Positions 35,211 to 46,624 of a DNA stretch of 47,979 nucleotides are shown here, in pieces; the stretch's first letter is position 1, and the number at the start of each line of letters is the position of its first letter. The translations under genes and the position numbers were made by a program. The stretch is from contig CAIUCH010000043.1 of assembly GCA_903897605.1 (NCBI GenBank), forward strand, positions 1-47,979. Direction: 5' to 3'. The notes under the pieces are model-generated. The model was not told the DNA's origin. It saw nothing but the letters and a program-made list of their open reading frames with translations, and did not search any database. Source of the DNA: an uncultured Alphaproteobacteria bacterium. GTDB taxonomy: Bacteria > Pseudomonadota > Alphaproteobacteria > Micropepsales > Micropepsaceae.

Positions 35211-35470
35211 ATCGGGTCTCCCTTGATTTTCCGTCGTTCCACAATGTCTCCAGCTTTTGCAGATTTCGCTGAACCTTGTCTGAACGGAATGAGGCGGGAA
35301 TGCGGCACTCCACCGGATCCTTGGCAATGCTAACATGCAGGCGGGGCGATCTGTTCCCCCAGACGCGCGGGATAAAGACTATTTGATGAAATAACCGATC
35401 ACCGACCGGGCGTTTTTTCCGACACCAGGATTGCCGATTCCAACGGACGTGGGAAACAAATGCTCCGCGC

Positions 35471-37258
35471 TCAGTAAGTCCGCGCCTTGGGCGGAATATA
35501 CTCGACGTCCTGCGTCAAGGTGTAGGTGTGCACGGGGCGATAATCGATCCTGGTCTTGCCGGTCTCGGGATCGAGCCAGGCGAGCGTGTGCTTCATCCAA
35601 TTCTGATCGTCGCGCTGGGAAAAATCCTCGCGTGCATGGGCGCCACGGCTTTCCTGACGATTGGCGGCGCCTTCGATGGTGACAACCGCCTGCTGGATGA
35701 GATTATCGAACTCCAGGGTCTCCACCAGATCGGTATTCCAGATCATCGATCGATCGGTGACCCCCAGATCGGCGCGCTGGGCATAGATTTCCTGAATGCG
35801 CCGCTTGCCCTGTTCCAGACTCTCTCCGGTGCGGAACACGGCGGCGTCGTCTTGCATCGCCTTTTGCATCGCCTTGCGCAACATCGCGGTCGGCGTCTTG
35901 CCCTTGGCATGACGGAAATGATCGAAACGCGCCAGCGCGACATCGCCAGCGTTTTTGGAAAGCTCCTGATGGCCGCTGTTGCCGCGCAGTTCCTTGGCGG
36001 CTTGCAGTCCTGCCGCCTTGCCGAACACCACCAGGTCGATCAGAGAGTTGGAACCCAGACGGTTGGCGCCATGCACCGAGACGCAGGCCGCTTCGCCCAC
36101 CGCCATCAATCCGTGCACCACCGTATCGGGATTGCCATCGGCCAGGGTCAGCGCATCGCCGGTATAGGCGCAAGGAATGCCGCCCATATTGTAATGCACC
36201 GTGGGCAGGACCGGGATCGGTTCCTTGGTGACGTCCACCCCGGCGAAGATGCGGGCGGATTCGGAGATGCCGGGCAGGCGCTCGTGAATGATCTTGGGAT
36301 CCAGATGCGACAGATGCAGACTGATGTGATCCTTGTTGGGGCCGACGCCGCGGCCTTCGCGGATCTCGATGGTCATGGCGCGGCTGACCACGTCGCGTGA
36401 GGCAAGGTCCTTGGCGTTGGGGGCATAGCGCTCCATGAAGCGCTCGCCTTCCGAATTGGTGAGATAGCCGCCTTCGCCGCGCACCCCTTCGGTGATCAAC
36501 ACGCCGGCGCCGAAAATACCGGTGGGATGGAATTGCACGAACTCCATGTCCTGCAGCGGCAAACCGGCGCGCAGCACCATGGCGTTGCCGTCGCCGGTCT
36601 GGGTGTGTGCCCCCGTGCAGGTCGAATAGGCGCGGCCATAGCCGCCGGTGGCCAGAATGACGCGATGAGCGCGGAAGCGATGGATGCTGCCATCGTCCAG
36701 ATTCCACGCCATCACGCCACGGATCGCGCCGTCTTCCATGATGAGATCCAGCGCGAAATATTCGATGAAGAAATTGACCTCGTGCTTGACGCACTGGCCA
36801 TACAGCGTGTGAAGCATGGCATGTCCGGTGCGGTCCGCCGCGGCGCAGGTGCGCTGCGCAATGCCCTGGCCGTAATTGCTGGTCATGCCGCCAAAGGCCC
36901 GCTGATAGATTTTCCCGTCCTCGGTGCGTGAGAAGGGCAGGCCGAAATGCTCCAGCTCATAGACCGCGTCCGGCGCGTTGCGGCAGAGATATTCGATGGA
37001 ATCCTGATCGCCCAGCCAGTCCGAACCCTTGACGGTGTCATACATGTGCCAGCGCCAATCGTCCGCGCCCATATTGCCCAAGGCCGCGGCCACGCCGCCC
37101 TGCGCCGCCACGGTGTGACTGCGGGTGGGAAACACTTTGGTGATGCAGGCTGTCTTCAGGCCTTGCGCCGCGCATTCCAGGGTCGCACGCAAGCCCGCGC
37201 CGCCCGCGCCGACAACGACGACGTCGAAAGTGTGATCGACAATTTCATAAGCGGACAT
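35471..37258 (-). CDS. sdhA: Succinate dehydrogenase flavoprotein subunit
   Basis: A 595-residue subunit that carries covalent FAD and oxidises succinate to fumarate in the TCA cycle and respiratory chain. The FAD-attachment His is in the [15 protein letters not shown] segment near residue 47; HPTGI and the C-terminal [15 protein letters not shown] are also typical. It follows sdhD by 21 bases. The iron-sulfur subunit gene sdhB is not next to it but 4.8 kb away on the other strand. Confidence 0.97.
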   Translation of the reverse strand: MSAYEIVDHTFDVVVVGAGGAGLRATLECAAQGLKTACITKVFPTRSHTVAAQGGVAAALGNMGADDWRWHMYDTVKGSDWLGDQDSIEYLCRNAPDAVYELEHFGLPFSRTEDGKIYQRAFGGMTSNYGQGIAQRTCAAADRTGHAMLHTLYGQCVKHEVNFFIEYFALDLIMEDGAIRGVMAWNLDDGSIHRFRAHRVILATGGYGRAYSTCTGAHTQTGDGNAMVLRAGLPLQDMEFVQFHPTGIFGAGVLITEGVRGEGGYLTNSEGERFMERYAPNAKDLASRDVVSRAMTIEIREGRGVGPNKDHISLHLSHLDPKIIHERLPGISESARIFAGVDVTKEPIPVLPTVHYNMGGIPCAYTGDALTLADGNPDTVVHGLMAVGEAACVSVHGANRLGSNSLIDLVVFGKAAGLQAAKELRGNSGHQELSKNAGDVALARFDHFRHAKGKTPTAMLRKAMQKAMQDDAAVFRTGESLEQGKRRIQEIYAQRADLGVTDRSMIWNTDLVETLEFDNLIQQAVVTIEGAANRQESRGAHAREDFSQRDDQNWMKHTLAWLDPETGKTRIDYRPVHTYTLTQDVEYIPPKARTY

Positions 37259-37279
37259 GGAAAACCTTTACGCGAACTG

Positions 37280-37663
37280 TCAGGTGGAAGCGGCGATGCG
37301 GATGAGGGCGAAAAGGCAAGTGGATGTGCCGGCGATCCAGGCAAAGCGAATCAACAGCAACAGGAAAATCCGCATTCCTGCGCCATGGACATAATCGTCG
37401 GTGACAACCTGCAGACCCAGCGACATGTGGTAAAACATGATCGTGGCAAATGCCGCCATCAGAAGCGCGTTCCACCAATGGGAGAGAAAGCTCAATATGG
37501 CGACTTCATTGGTGTCGATCAGGCCGAGCACCGCGAACGCAAACCACAATCCCAGCGGCACCAGCGCAAGGGCGGTGATGCGCTGGCGCCAGAAATGGCC
37601 AGTGCCCGAATGTGCCGCGCCCAGTCCCTGAACCTGGTGCAGCGGGGTTTGCAGCGAACTCAT
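37280..37663 (-). CDS. sdhD: Succinate dehydrogenase membrane anchor subunit
   Basis: A 127-residue protein with three transmembrane helices (about 31-50, 61-82 and 95-120), the small anchor that with SdhC binds heme b and ubiquinone. GSGTGHFWRQRITALAL-like sequence at the N-terminus (here HSGTGHFWRQR) and HMSLGLQVVTDDYVH are typical of alphaproteobacterial SdhD. Its start overlaps sdhC by four bases. Confidence 0.9.
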   Translation of the reverse strand: MSSLQTPLHQVQGLGAAHSGTGHFWRQRITALALVPLGLWFAFAVLGLIDTNEVAILSFLSHWWNALLMAAFATIMFYHMSLGLQVVTDDYVHGAGMRIFLLLLIRFAWIAGTSTCLFALIRIAAST

Positions 37664-38079
37664 TGCAGATACCCCGCATGGCCGGTCCAGACAAAGGCGA
37701 AGGCGCCAATCGCCAGCACCAGGGACAGAACATAAACGAGCGATCCGGTCTGGGTGGCGGTGACCTTGTTGAAGCCATAGCCCAGGTCCCAGGCCAGATG
37801 ACGGATGCCGTTCAGCAGATGAAAGGCCAGCGACCAGGCGAAGCCGAACAGCACCAATACGCCCAGTGGCGTCGTCGCGACCGACATGAAGCGTTCATAG
37901 CCCTCCGGACCATTGGAAATCGAAACCAGCCACCAGGCCAGGACCAGCGTGCCGAACGCCAGCGCCACGCCGGTGGCGCGGTGGGTGATCGAGGCCAGCA
38001 TCGTCACTTGCCAGCGATAGATCGACAGATGGGGGGAAAGTGGGCGTTCGTGGCCCGGCTTTTGCGGAGTATCCGCCAT
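37660..38079 (-). CDS. sdhC: Succinate dehydrogenase cytochrome b556 subunit
   Basis: A 139-residue subunit with three transmembrane helices. The conserved opening RPLSPHLSIYRWQVTMLASITHRATG and the heme-ligand motif HLLNGIRHLAWD identify it. The ATG at 38079 has GAGGG five bases upstream; a TTG one codon earlier is less likely. It is the first gene of sdhC-sdhD-sdhA. A GGGG-CTTCA-CCCC hairpin lies in its leader. Confidence 0.94.
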   Translation of the reverse strand: MADTPQKPGHERPLSPHLSIYRWQVTMLASITHRATGVALAFGTLVLAWWLVSISNGPEGYERFMSVATTPLGVLVLFGFAWSLAFHLLNGIRHLAWDLGYGFNKVTATQTGSLVYVLSLVLAIGAFAFVWTGHAGYLQ

Positions 38080-38238
38080 CAAACCCTCGATAAATGCTGC
38101 TTTGCGAATGGGCGGAGTTTAGGGGTGAAGCCCCGTTAGTCAACCGCGGAAAATGCCGATTTCAGGGGCTTTTGCTGTCGCGCGGCGCGGGGCTTTGCGG
38201 CATTGTCGCGCCCCGTGGGGCAGACCGGACTTTTTGTC

Positions 38239-39594
38239 ATGGCATTCGCGCGCGACAGGATGCGCACGGCCCAGCTTGCCCTGGGATTGGCGATTCTAAC
38301 CGCCCTGTTTCTTGCTGTCGCACTATGGAACGGCTTCCCGCTGGTGTTCTACGACACCGGCGGCTATCTCGCCGAGGGACTGCAAGGCGCGTTCCTGGCG
38401 GAGCGCTCACCGGTCTATTCCCTGCTTCTGTTCGTCACCGGCGGAGCGGTCAGCCTCTGGCCGGTGGTGATTCTGCAGGCGGCGATGACGGCCTGGCTGG
38501 TCGGCGAAACCGCCCGCATCGAGGCAGCGCAGCTTTCGTTGCAAGGCCTGGTCGGCGTGGGGCTGGTGCTGATGCTGGTCACCGGCATCGGCTGGTACAC
38601 CGGGCAGGTCGAACCGGACTGCATGACCGCCCTGGTGGTGTTGGGCGCCTATCTCCTTCTGTTCCACAGCACCGTTCTGGGACCGGTGCGCGCCACGCTC
38701 GCCGCGGTCATCACCGGGCTGGCGGTGGCGTGCCATCCTTCACATCTGGGGTTGATGGCGGGATTGTTGCTGCTGGCGATCCTTCTGCGGCTGATGCGGC
38801 GCGATCTGCGTTTGAAAATCCTGCCCGGCCTGGTCGCCTTGGCAATCGCCCTGGGATTGATCCTCGCCAGCAATTATGCGCTAACCCGCCAGGTTTTCCT
38901 CAGCCGCTCCGCGTCGCAATTCGTATTCGCGCGACTGATGCAGGACGGCATCGTCAAACGCCTGCTCGATGACACATGCCCGCAATCGGGCTACCGGCTT
39001 TGTGCCTACAAGAGCCGGCTCAAGACCCGCGCCGATGCCTGGTTGTGGGCACCCGACAGCCTGTTTCGCAGCGAAGGCGGTTTCAACGGCGATCACGCCG
39101 AAGAGGGGCGCATCATCGCCGACAGTGTCCGCCGCTATCCCCTGCTGCAGGTGGAAGCGGCGGTGCGCGATTCGGTGCGGCAATTCTTTACCTTCAAGAC
39201 CGGCGACGGCATCGAATCCCAGGAATGGATTTTAAAGCCGGAAATCCAGAAAATGATGCCTGCCCAGCTTCCCGGTTATCTCGCGGCCGAGCAGCAGCGG
39301 GGAAAGCTGCGCTTCGTGACCTTGAACATGATCCATGTCACGGTCGGAATGCTGTCTCTGCTGGGTCTGCTGCTGCTGCTCCAGCGCGCCCTGATTCGCG
39401 GGCGCTGGAACGAAGCGGCCTTGCCGGGATTGGTGCTGAGTGCCCTGATCGGCAACGCCATCATCTGTGGAACCTTCTCCAATCCGCATGATCGTTATCA
39501 ATCGCGCCTGATCTGGCTTCCCACGCTGGTTCTTCTTCTGGCGCGCATGAAAGATCCGAATGCCTTGCGGCCTTTGGAGGAATCCGGCACTTAG
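38239..39594 (+). CDS. Multi-pass membrane protein, GT-C-like
   Basis: A 451-residue membrane protein with roughly nine helices. The first extracytoplasmic loop holds FYDTGGYLAEG (Asp39), followed by ERSPVYSLLLF, a layout reminiscent of GT-C glycosyltransferases that use lipid-linked sugars; the terminal NPHDRYQSRLIWLPTLVLLL is also like that class. A soluble loop of about 110 residues (Cys-containing DTCPQSGYRLCAYKSR) interrupts the helices. The family is not recognised, so the enzymatic role is inference. It lies 23 bases before rpe on the same strand. Confidence 0.6.
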   Translation: MAFARDRMRTAQLALGLAILTALFLAVALWNGFPLVFYDTGGYLAEGLQGAFLAERSPVYSLLLFVTGGAVSLWPVVILQAAMTAWLVGETARIEAAQLSLQGLVGVGLVLMLVTGIGWYTGQVEPDCMTALVVLGAYLLLFHSTVLGPVRATLAAVITGLAVACHPSHLGLMAGLLLLAILLRLMRRDLRLKILPGLVALAIALGLILASNYALTRQVFLSRSASQFVFARLMQDGIVKRLLDDTCPQSGYRLCAYKSRLKTRADAWLWAPDSLFRSEGGFNGDHAEEGRIIADSVRRYPLLQVEAAVRDSVRQFFTFKTGDGIESQEWILKPEIQKMMPAQLPGYLAAEQQRGKLRFVTLNMIHVTVGMLSLLGLLLLLQRALIRGRWNEAALPGLVLSALIGNAIICGTFSNPHDRYQSRLIWLPTLVLLLARMKDPNALRPLEESGT

Positions 39595-39616
39595 GCCCTG
39601 TCAGAAAGGCAGTTCC

Positions 39617-40288
39617 ATGTCCCGCGGCATCAAGATTGCGCCTTCAATCCTGTCCGCCGATTTCTCGCGGCTGGGCGCGGAGATCGAGGCGATCGAGGCG
39701 GCGGGCGCCGACGTCATCCATGTCGATGTCATGGACGGACATTTCGTGCCCAACATCACCATCGGTCCGGCGGTGGTCAAAGCATTGCGGCCGCATGCCA
39801 AAAAGCCATTCGACGTGCATCTGATGATTTCGCCGGTGGATCCCTATCTGGAAGCCTTTGCCGATGCCGGCGCCGATGGCCTGAGCGTCCATCCGGAAGC
39901 CGGTCCCCATATCCACCGCACGCTTCAACATATCCGCAAGCTGGGAAAGAAAGCTGGCGTGGTGCTCAGTCCCGGCACGCCTATCGAGGCAATCGACAAT
40001 CTGATGGATCTGGTGGACCTGATCCTGATCATGACCGTCAATCCCGGATTCGGCGGCCAGAGCTTCATCGAAAGCCAGCTCCAGAAAATCGCGGCAGCGC
40101 GCCTGCGCATCGATGTTCAGAAAAAATCAGGCGGCCGCGACATTGCATTGGAAGTCGATGGCGGCATCACGCCGGAAACCGCCCGGCGCGCCATCGCCGC
40201 CGGCGCCGATATGCTGGTGGCCGGAACAGCCGTATTTCAGGGAGGCCCGTCCCGCTACGCGGCCAATATCGCCGCACTGAGAGGCTGA
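39617..40288 (+). CDS. rpe: Ribulose-phosphate 3-epimerase
   Basis: A 223-residue TIM-barrel enzyme interconverting ribulose 5-phosphate and xylulose 5-phosphate in the pentose phosphate pathway. Motifs: IAPSILSADFSRLG, HVDVMDGHFVPN, FDVHLMI, MTVNPGFGGQSFI and the phosphate-binding EVDGGITPETA with GADMLVAGTAVF. The ATG at 39617 has AAAGG upstream. Its stop is only two bases before the start of the heparinase-like gene. Confidence 0.97.
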   Translation: MSRGIKIAPSILSADFSRLGAEIEAIEAAGADVIHVDVMDGHFVPNITIGPAVVKALRPHAKKPFDVHLMISPVDPYLEAFADAGADGLSVHPEAGPHIHRTLQHIRKLGKKAGVVLSPGTPIEAIDNLMDLVDLILIMTVNPGFGGQSFIESQLQKIAAARLRIDVQKKSGGRDIALEVDGGITPETARRAIAAGADMLVAGTAVFQGGPSRYAANIAALRG

Positions 40289-40290
40289 TC

Positions 40291-41988
40291 GTGGGCGCGG
40301 CAGTTCCCCTGAACCTGCTGCCAGAATTGATTCAAGCTGGCGCTTGGCGCGCCTTGGCGCCTGTTCGCGTATGGGGCCGGCGCAACTGGTTCTATCGCCG
40401 CCTGCTGCGCGGCCCGCTGACCGATCACATCGCCTTTCATCCCCATGATGCCAATCCTCAGCGCCTCGAAGACGCCGACGCGCTGCTGCGCGGCCGTTTC
40501 CGCTTTAATGGCGAGAGCCTCGATGTCGCCGGTGGCGCATCGGTGTTCGATCTGACGCCGCCATCGCCAGACTGGCTGAAGGAACTGCACGGTTTTTCCT
40601 GGCTGGCTTCCTTGTCGGCGGCCGGCGGCGAGGCGGCGCGGCTGCTCGCCACCAATCTCATCACCCAGTGGATCAGGCGCCATGGGCGTTATTCGGAGCC
40701 CGCATGGTCGCCCCACATCATGGCGCGGCGGCTGATGAGCATTTTCTGCCATGGCAGATTCGTCATCGCCAATTCCGACATGATGTGGCGCTCCAGGCTG
40801 TTCGTCAGCCTGCGCGAACAGTCCCGAATGCTGGAACGGATTTGCGCCGAAGCGCCGGACGGCTTGGCGCGCCTGGAAACATCGGTTGCGCTCGCTTTGT
40901 CCGGTGTCTGCATGAATGACTGTGCCGGACGGCTGCAAACCGGGCTGGAGCGGCTTGAAGTCGAAATCGCGCGCCAGATTCTTCCCGATGGCGGCCATGT
41001 CGATCGTTCCCCCGAAGATCTGCTGCACGCCTATAATTATCTGACCATGATCATGGATGCGCTGGCGGCGTCGGATCTGGAACCGCCGCATGGGCTGCGC
41101 AACGCGCGCGACCGCATGGCGCCGATGCTGCGTTTCTTTCGCCATGCCGATGGCGCGCTGGCGCTGTTCCAGGGCGGCCAGGAAGGCAGCGCGCGCATGA
41201 TTGCCAGCTTGCTGGCGCGCGACGAGGTGCGGGGGCAGCCTTTCGGCCATGCCCGTCATTCCGGCTATCAGCGGCTGACGGCGGGGCGCAGCATAATCCA
41301 GATGGATTGCGGCAAACTCCCCGAAGGCGCTTTCGCGGAGCAGGCGCATGCCGGATTCCTGGCATTCGAATTAAGCTCGGGGCCGTACCGACTGGTCGTC
41401 AATTGCGGGGCGGGCGGCAAACACCAGCGCGGCTGGGACGAGGCGCTGCGCGTTACCGCCGCCCATTCCACCTTGACCCTTGCCGACCGTTCCAGCGCCC
41501 AGATTTTGCCGCCAGGTCTGGGACGCGATCTTCTGGGGCCGCGCATGACCGGGGGCCCCCATCAGCCATTCTCCCGCCGCAGCGAAACCAGCCTGGGCTG
41601 GATGGTGGAAGCCAATCACGACGCCTATGTCCCCGAATTCGGCCTGCGTCATGAGCGCAAGATCACCATGTCGCATCAGGGCCAGGTGGTGACGGGGGCC
41701 GACCGCATTGTTCCGGTGACGACCGGCGGTCATGCCGTGGCCTTTACCTTGCGCTTTCACATCCATCCCGATGTGCGGATATCGCGGCTGGAAGGCGGCG
41801 GCATCCTGCTCAAACTTCCCAATGCCGAGGGCTGGCGGTTTCGCGCCGGGGGCGGGGAAGTGAGCGTGGAGGAAAGCGTCTATCTGGGCGGTGAGACCGT
41901 GCGGCGGACCGAACAACTGGTCGTCGCCGGACAGGTTCATGACACAGCGGCCGAGGCGGCCTGGGTATTCGAGCAGATTGTGGTATAG
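40291..41988 (+). CDS. Heparinase II/III family protein
   Basis: A 565-residue protein with an N-terminal alpha-helical toroid (about 90-310) and a C-terminal beta-sheet domain. The SILPDGGHVDRSPEDL-like segment (here QILPDGGHVDRSPED, about 230-244), GYQRL and the later HERKITMS...GADRI motifs match the heparinase II/III-like lyases of alphaproteobacteria. The natural polysaccharide is unknown; the gene is common in genomes that do not degrade heparin. It starts at a GTG with GAGAGG upstream, two bases after rpe. In many relatives purH follows; here sdhB does. Confidence 0.88.
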   Translation: MGAAVPLNLLPELIQAGAWRALAPVRVWGRRNWFYRRLLRGPLTDHIAFHPHDANPQRLEDADALLRGRFRFNGESLDVAGGASVFDLTPPSPDWLKELHGFSWLASLSAAGGEAARLLATNLITQWIRRHGRYSEPAWSPHIMARRLMSIFCHGRFVIANSDMMWRSRLFVSLREQSRMLERICAEAPDGLARLETSVALALSGVCMNDCAGRLQTGLERLEVEIARQILPDGGHVDRSPEDLLHAYNYLTMIMDALAASDLEPPHGLRNARDRMAPMLRFFRHADGALALFQGGQEGSARMIASLLARDEVRGQPFGHARHSGYQRLTAGRSIIQMDCGKLPEGAFAEQAHAGFLAFELSSGPYRLVVNCGAGGKHQRGWDEALRVTAAHSTLTLADRSSAQILPPGLGRDLLGPRMTGGPHQPFSRRSETSLGWMVEANHDAYVPEFGLRHERKITMSHQGQVVTGADRIVPVTTGGHAVAFTLRFHIHPDVRISRLEGGGILLKLPNAEGWRFRAGGGEVSVEESVYLGGETVRRTEQLVVAGQVHDTAAEAAWVFEQIVV

Positions 41989-42007
41989 GCGAGTAAATTC
42001 CTGGGTT

Positions 42008-42034
42008 GTTTGCCTTCGCGCGCGCGTGGCAAAC
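42008..42034 (+). repeat. Inverted repeat in the sdhB leader
   Basis: GTTTGCC and GGCAAAC form a perfect 7-bp stem around a 13-base CG-repeat loop. It sits 29 bases before the sdhB start and just after the heparinase stop. It may be a weak terminator or a leader hairpin; no U-tract follows. Confidence 0.35.
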
Positions 42035-42062
42035 TGGGCGCAAATCAGGTCCGGAGCATTTT

Positions 42063-42857
42063 ATGGTTCAGTTGACACTGCCCAAGAACTCGACAGTCAA
42101 GAAGGGCAAGGCCTGGCCGGCCGAGACGGCGGCCAACGGCAAGAAGCCGAAACGCTCCAAGGAATTCAAGGTCTATCGCTACGATCCGGACAATGGCGCC
42201 AATCCGGCGGTGGATACCTACACGGTGGATCTGGACAGTTGCGGTCCGATGGTCCTGGACGCCCTGATCAAGATCAAGAACGAGATCGATCCTACCTTGG
42301 CTTTTCGCCGCTCCTGCCGCGAGGGCGTGTGCGGTTCCTGCGCCATGAATATCCAGGGTGGCAACACCCTGGCTTGCACCAAGGCGATCAGCGATTGCTC
42401 CGGGGCGGTGGCGATCTATCCCTTGCCGCACATGCCGGTGGTGAAGGACCTGGTGCCCGATCTCACCAATTTCTATGCGCAATATTCCTCGATCGAGCCT
42501 TATTTGAAGACCAAGACGGCCGAGCCGGAAAAGGAATGGAAGCAGTCGCCGGAAGACCGCGCCAAGCTGGACGGGCTTTACGAATGCATCCTCTGCGCTT
42601 GCTGTTCCGCCTCCTGCCCAAGCTATTGGTGGAATTCGGAGCGCTATCTGGGCCCGGCGGCGTTGCTGCAATCCTATCGCTGGCTGATCGACAGCCGTGA
42701 CGAAGAGACGGGCGAGCGGCTGGATGGCCTGGAAGATCCGTTCCGGCTTTATCGCTGCCACACCATCATGAACTGCGCCCAAACCTGCCCGAAGGGATTG
42801 AACCCTGCCCAGGCGATTGGCGAGATCAAGCAGATGATGGTGAAGCGCAAGACCTGA
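42063..42857 (+). CDS. sdhB: Succinate dehydrogenase iron-sulfur subunit
   Basis: A 264-residue subunit linking SdhA to the membrane quinone site. All three clusters have their ligands: [2Fe-2S] in [10 protein letters not shown] ... LAC, [4Fe-4S] in [16 protein letters not shown], [3Fe-4S] in [17 protein letters not shown]. An unusual Lys-rich N-terminal 30 residues precede the ferredoxin domain. The ATG at 42063 is chosen because the family begins near there. The gene is separated from sdhCDA and lies on the opposite strand. Confidence 0.97.
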   Translation: MVQLTLPKNSTVKKGKAWPAETAANGKKPKRSKEFKVYRYDPDNGANPAVDTYTVDLDSCGPMVLDALIKIKNEIDPTLAFRRSCREGVCGSCAMNIQGGNTLACTKAISDCSGAVAIYPLPHMPVVKDLVPDLTNFYAQYSSIEPYLKTKTAEPEKEWKQSPEDRAKLDGLYECILCACCSASCPSYWWNSERYLGPAALLQSYRWLIDSRDEETGERLDGLEDPFRLYRCHTIMNCAQTCPKGLNPAQAIGEIKQMMVKRKT

Positions 42858-42909
42858 TGGCCATCATCGGGCGCGATGAACGCATGGCGCAAATGGACCG
42901 CGCCTTTTA

Positions 42910-43761
42910 TCAGGCCGCCGCGGCGGCTTTCCGCTGCATCACGCGCCAGAGCAAGGCGCCGCCCCAATTGGCCAGCGGGCCATGCGGATTGGCGCCCACT
43001 ACCTTTGCGACCATCTGGACCAGCTTCTGAATGTGCTGCTGGCGGTAGCTGGTCATCCCCGCCTTAGTCGCCAGCCGCGAATAGAGCGCCCGGTCATACG
43101 GCTTGGCCGCTTCCTCGTCCGGCGGAATATTGGCGCAGTAATAGGCATAGGCGAGCTCGTCATCGTCGCTTTCGCGCACCCGCATCACCGCCACCCAGAC
43201 TTTGCGCCAGAACGGCAAGTCCGGCTCATCTTGTTTGTGAAGCGTGTCGTAGAACAGCTTGTAATGCCTGTATTCATCGGCCGCGATGCGGCCGGCGATC
43301 TCTTTGAGGACGGGTTCCTCGGTCGCATCGCGCATTGCCGAATAATAGGATGACGTGCCGCTTTCCACGACGCAGCGTGCGATCATTTCGCCGCGGCGGG
43401 AGCCGCGAACCGAGCCCAGGGCCTCCTGATCGGCGAAATGGGCTGGGACATATCCTTTGCGGAAACGGGCAAAGGATTCTTCCAGCTTGAAGCCTGGGTC
43501 GGCGATTTCGGCCCAGCGGCCCAAGGCGCGGCCATGCTGGCTTTCCTCGGCGCCCCACTGTTCGATCGATTCGAGCATGTCGTTGCCGGAGTTCCAGAAC
43601 ACACGCTTCAAGTAAGTGACATAATCCGGTGCGTTATATTCAACCAAGGCAGCGGCCTTGACCGCCGCCAGCATAGTGAGATCCACGCGCGCGGGATCGA
43701 ACAGATCCCAGGACACATCGTCCAGCTTCCAGCCTTGATGGTAGACGGGCTGCGCCGCCAT
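42910..43761 (-). CDS. Ferritin-like diiron protein
   Basis: A 283-residue protein with a four-helix ferritin-like core carrying the diiron ligand set Glu41, Glu73/His76 (EESQH), Glu133 and Glu163/His166 (DEYRH). This is the carboxylate-bridged diiron pattern of rubrerythrins, ferritins and acyl-ACP desaturase-like proteins. The substrate is unknown. The C-terminal part beyond 180 is helical with an Ala-rich end. The ATG at 43761 has GGAGAT upstream. It lies downstream of atpC in the same direction, with its own spacer of 104 bases that probably contains a promoter. Confidence 0.8.
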   Translation of the reverse strand: MAAQPVYHQGWKLDDVSWDLFDPARVDLTMLAAVKAAALVEYNAPDYVTYLKRVFWNSGNDMLESIEQWGAEESQHGRALGRWAEIADPGFKLEESFARFRKGYVPAHFADQEALGSVRGSRRGEMIARCVVESGTSSYYSAMRDATEEPVLKEIAGRIAADEYRHYKLFYDTLHKQDEPDLPFWRKVWVAVMRVRESDDDELAYAYYCANIPPDEEAAKPYDRALYSRLATKAGMTSYRQQHIQKLVQMVAKVVGANPHGPLANWGGALLWRVMQRKAAAAA

Positions 43762-43865
43762 GACATCTCCATTCCCCAACAGATGGAACGGGTTATAACA
43801 GAATTGGCCGCCGTGCCAGAAGCCGGGCCAAATGTTTACAGTGCATTTTTTGGTTGTTTTTGGAC

Positions 43866-44261
43866 CTAGAAGGCAGCGCGGACGAGCTTCAGGTCGTCCA
43901 CCAGCTGGGCCGCGCGGGCCCGGTCGGCATCGGTCTTGGCGGCGATCTCGTCCTCCTGGGCGTCCACGATCCGCTGGTCCAGGGTCGCCAGTTCCAGCTC
44001 GCCAAAGGGAATCGCTTCCTCGGCCAGAACGGTGATCTTGGTGGCATTGATCTCCACAAACCCGCCCCGGATGAAGAAGCGGCTGTCCTGGTCGTCATCG
44101 CGCATGTCGATCATGCCGGCGCGCAGGGTCGAGACCAGGGAGGCATGGCCCGCCATCACGCCCATATAGCCTTCGGTGCCAGGCACGGTGACCATATCCA
44201 CCGATTTCGAGAGCAACAGCTTCTCGGGTGAGACCAGGTCGAAGAGGATCTTGTCAGCCAT
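43866..44261 (-). CDS. atpC: ATP synthase F1 epsilon subunit
   Basis: A 131-residue subunit of the F1 stalk, with the N-terminal beta-sandwich (FDLVSPEKLLLSKSVDMVTVPGTEGYMGVMAGHA) and a short helical C-terminus. It couples rotation and can limit ATP hydrolysis. It follows atpD by six bases as the last gene of the F1 operon. Confidence 0.95.
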   Translation of the reverse strand: MADKILFDLVSPEKLLLSKSVDMVTVPGTEGYMGVMAGHASLVSTLRAGMIDMRDDDQDSRFFIRGGFVEINATKITVLAEEAIPFGELELATLDQRIVDAQEDEIAAKTDADRARAAQLVDDLKLVRAAF

Positions 44262-44267
44262 CTGTGC

Positions 44268-46608
<2,341 letters not shown>

Positions 46609-46624
46609 GGGCGATCAGTCTTTC

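Noticed and set aside
35379-35600. Short minus-strand frame overlapping the end of sdhA
   Set aside because: It is out of frame with sdhA over most of its length and has no start signal or recognisable sequence.
38151-38207. Distant inverted repeat AATGCCG/CGGCATT in the sdhC / membrane-protein spacer
   Set aside because: Seven-base arms 45 bases apart in GC-rich DNA are expected by chance; no further symmetry supports a regulatory structure.
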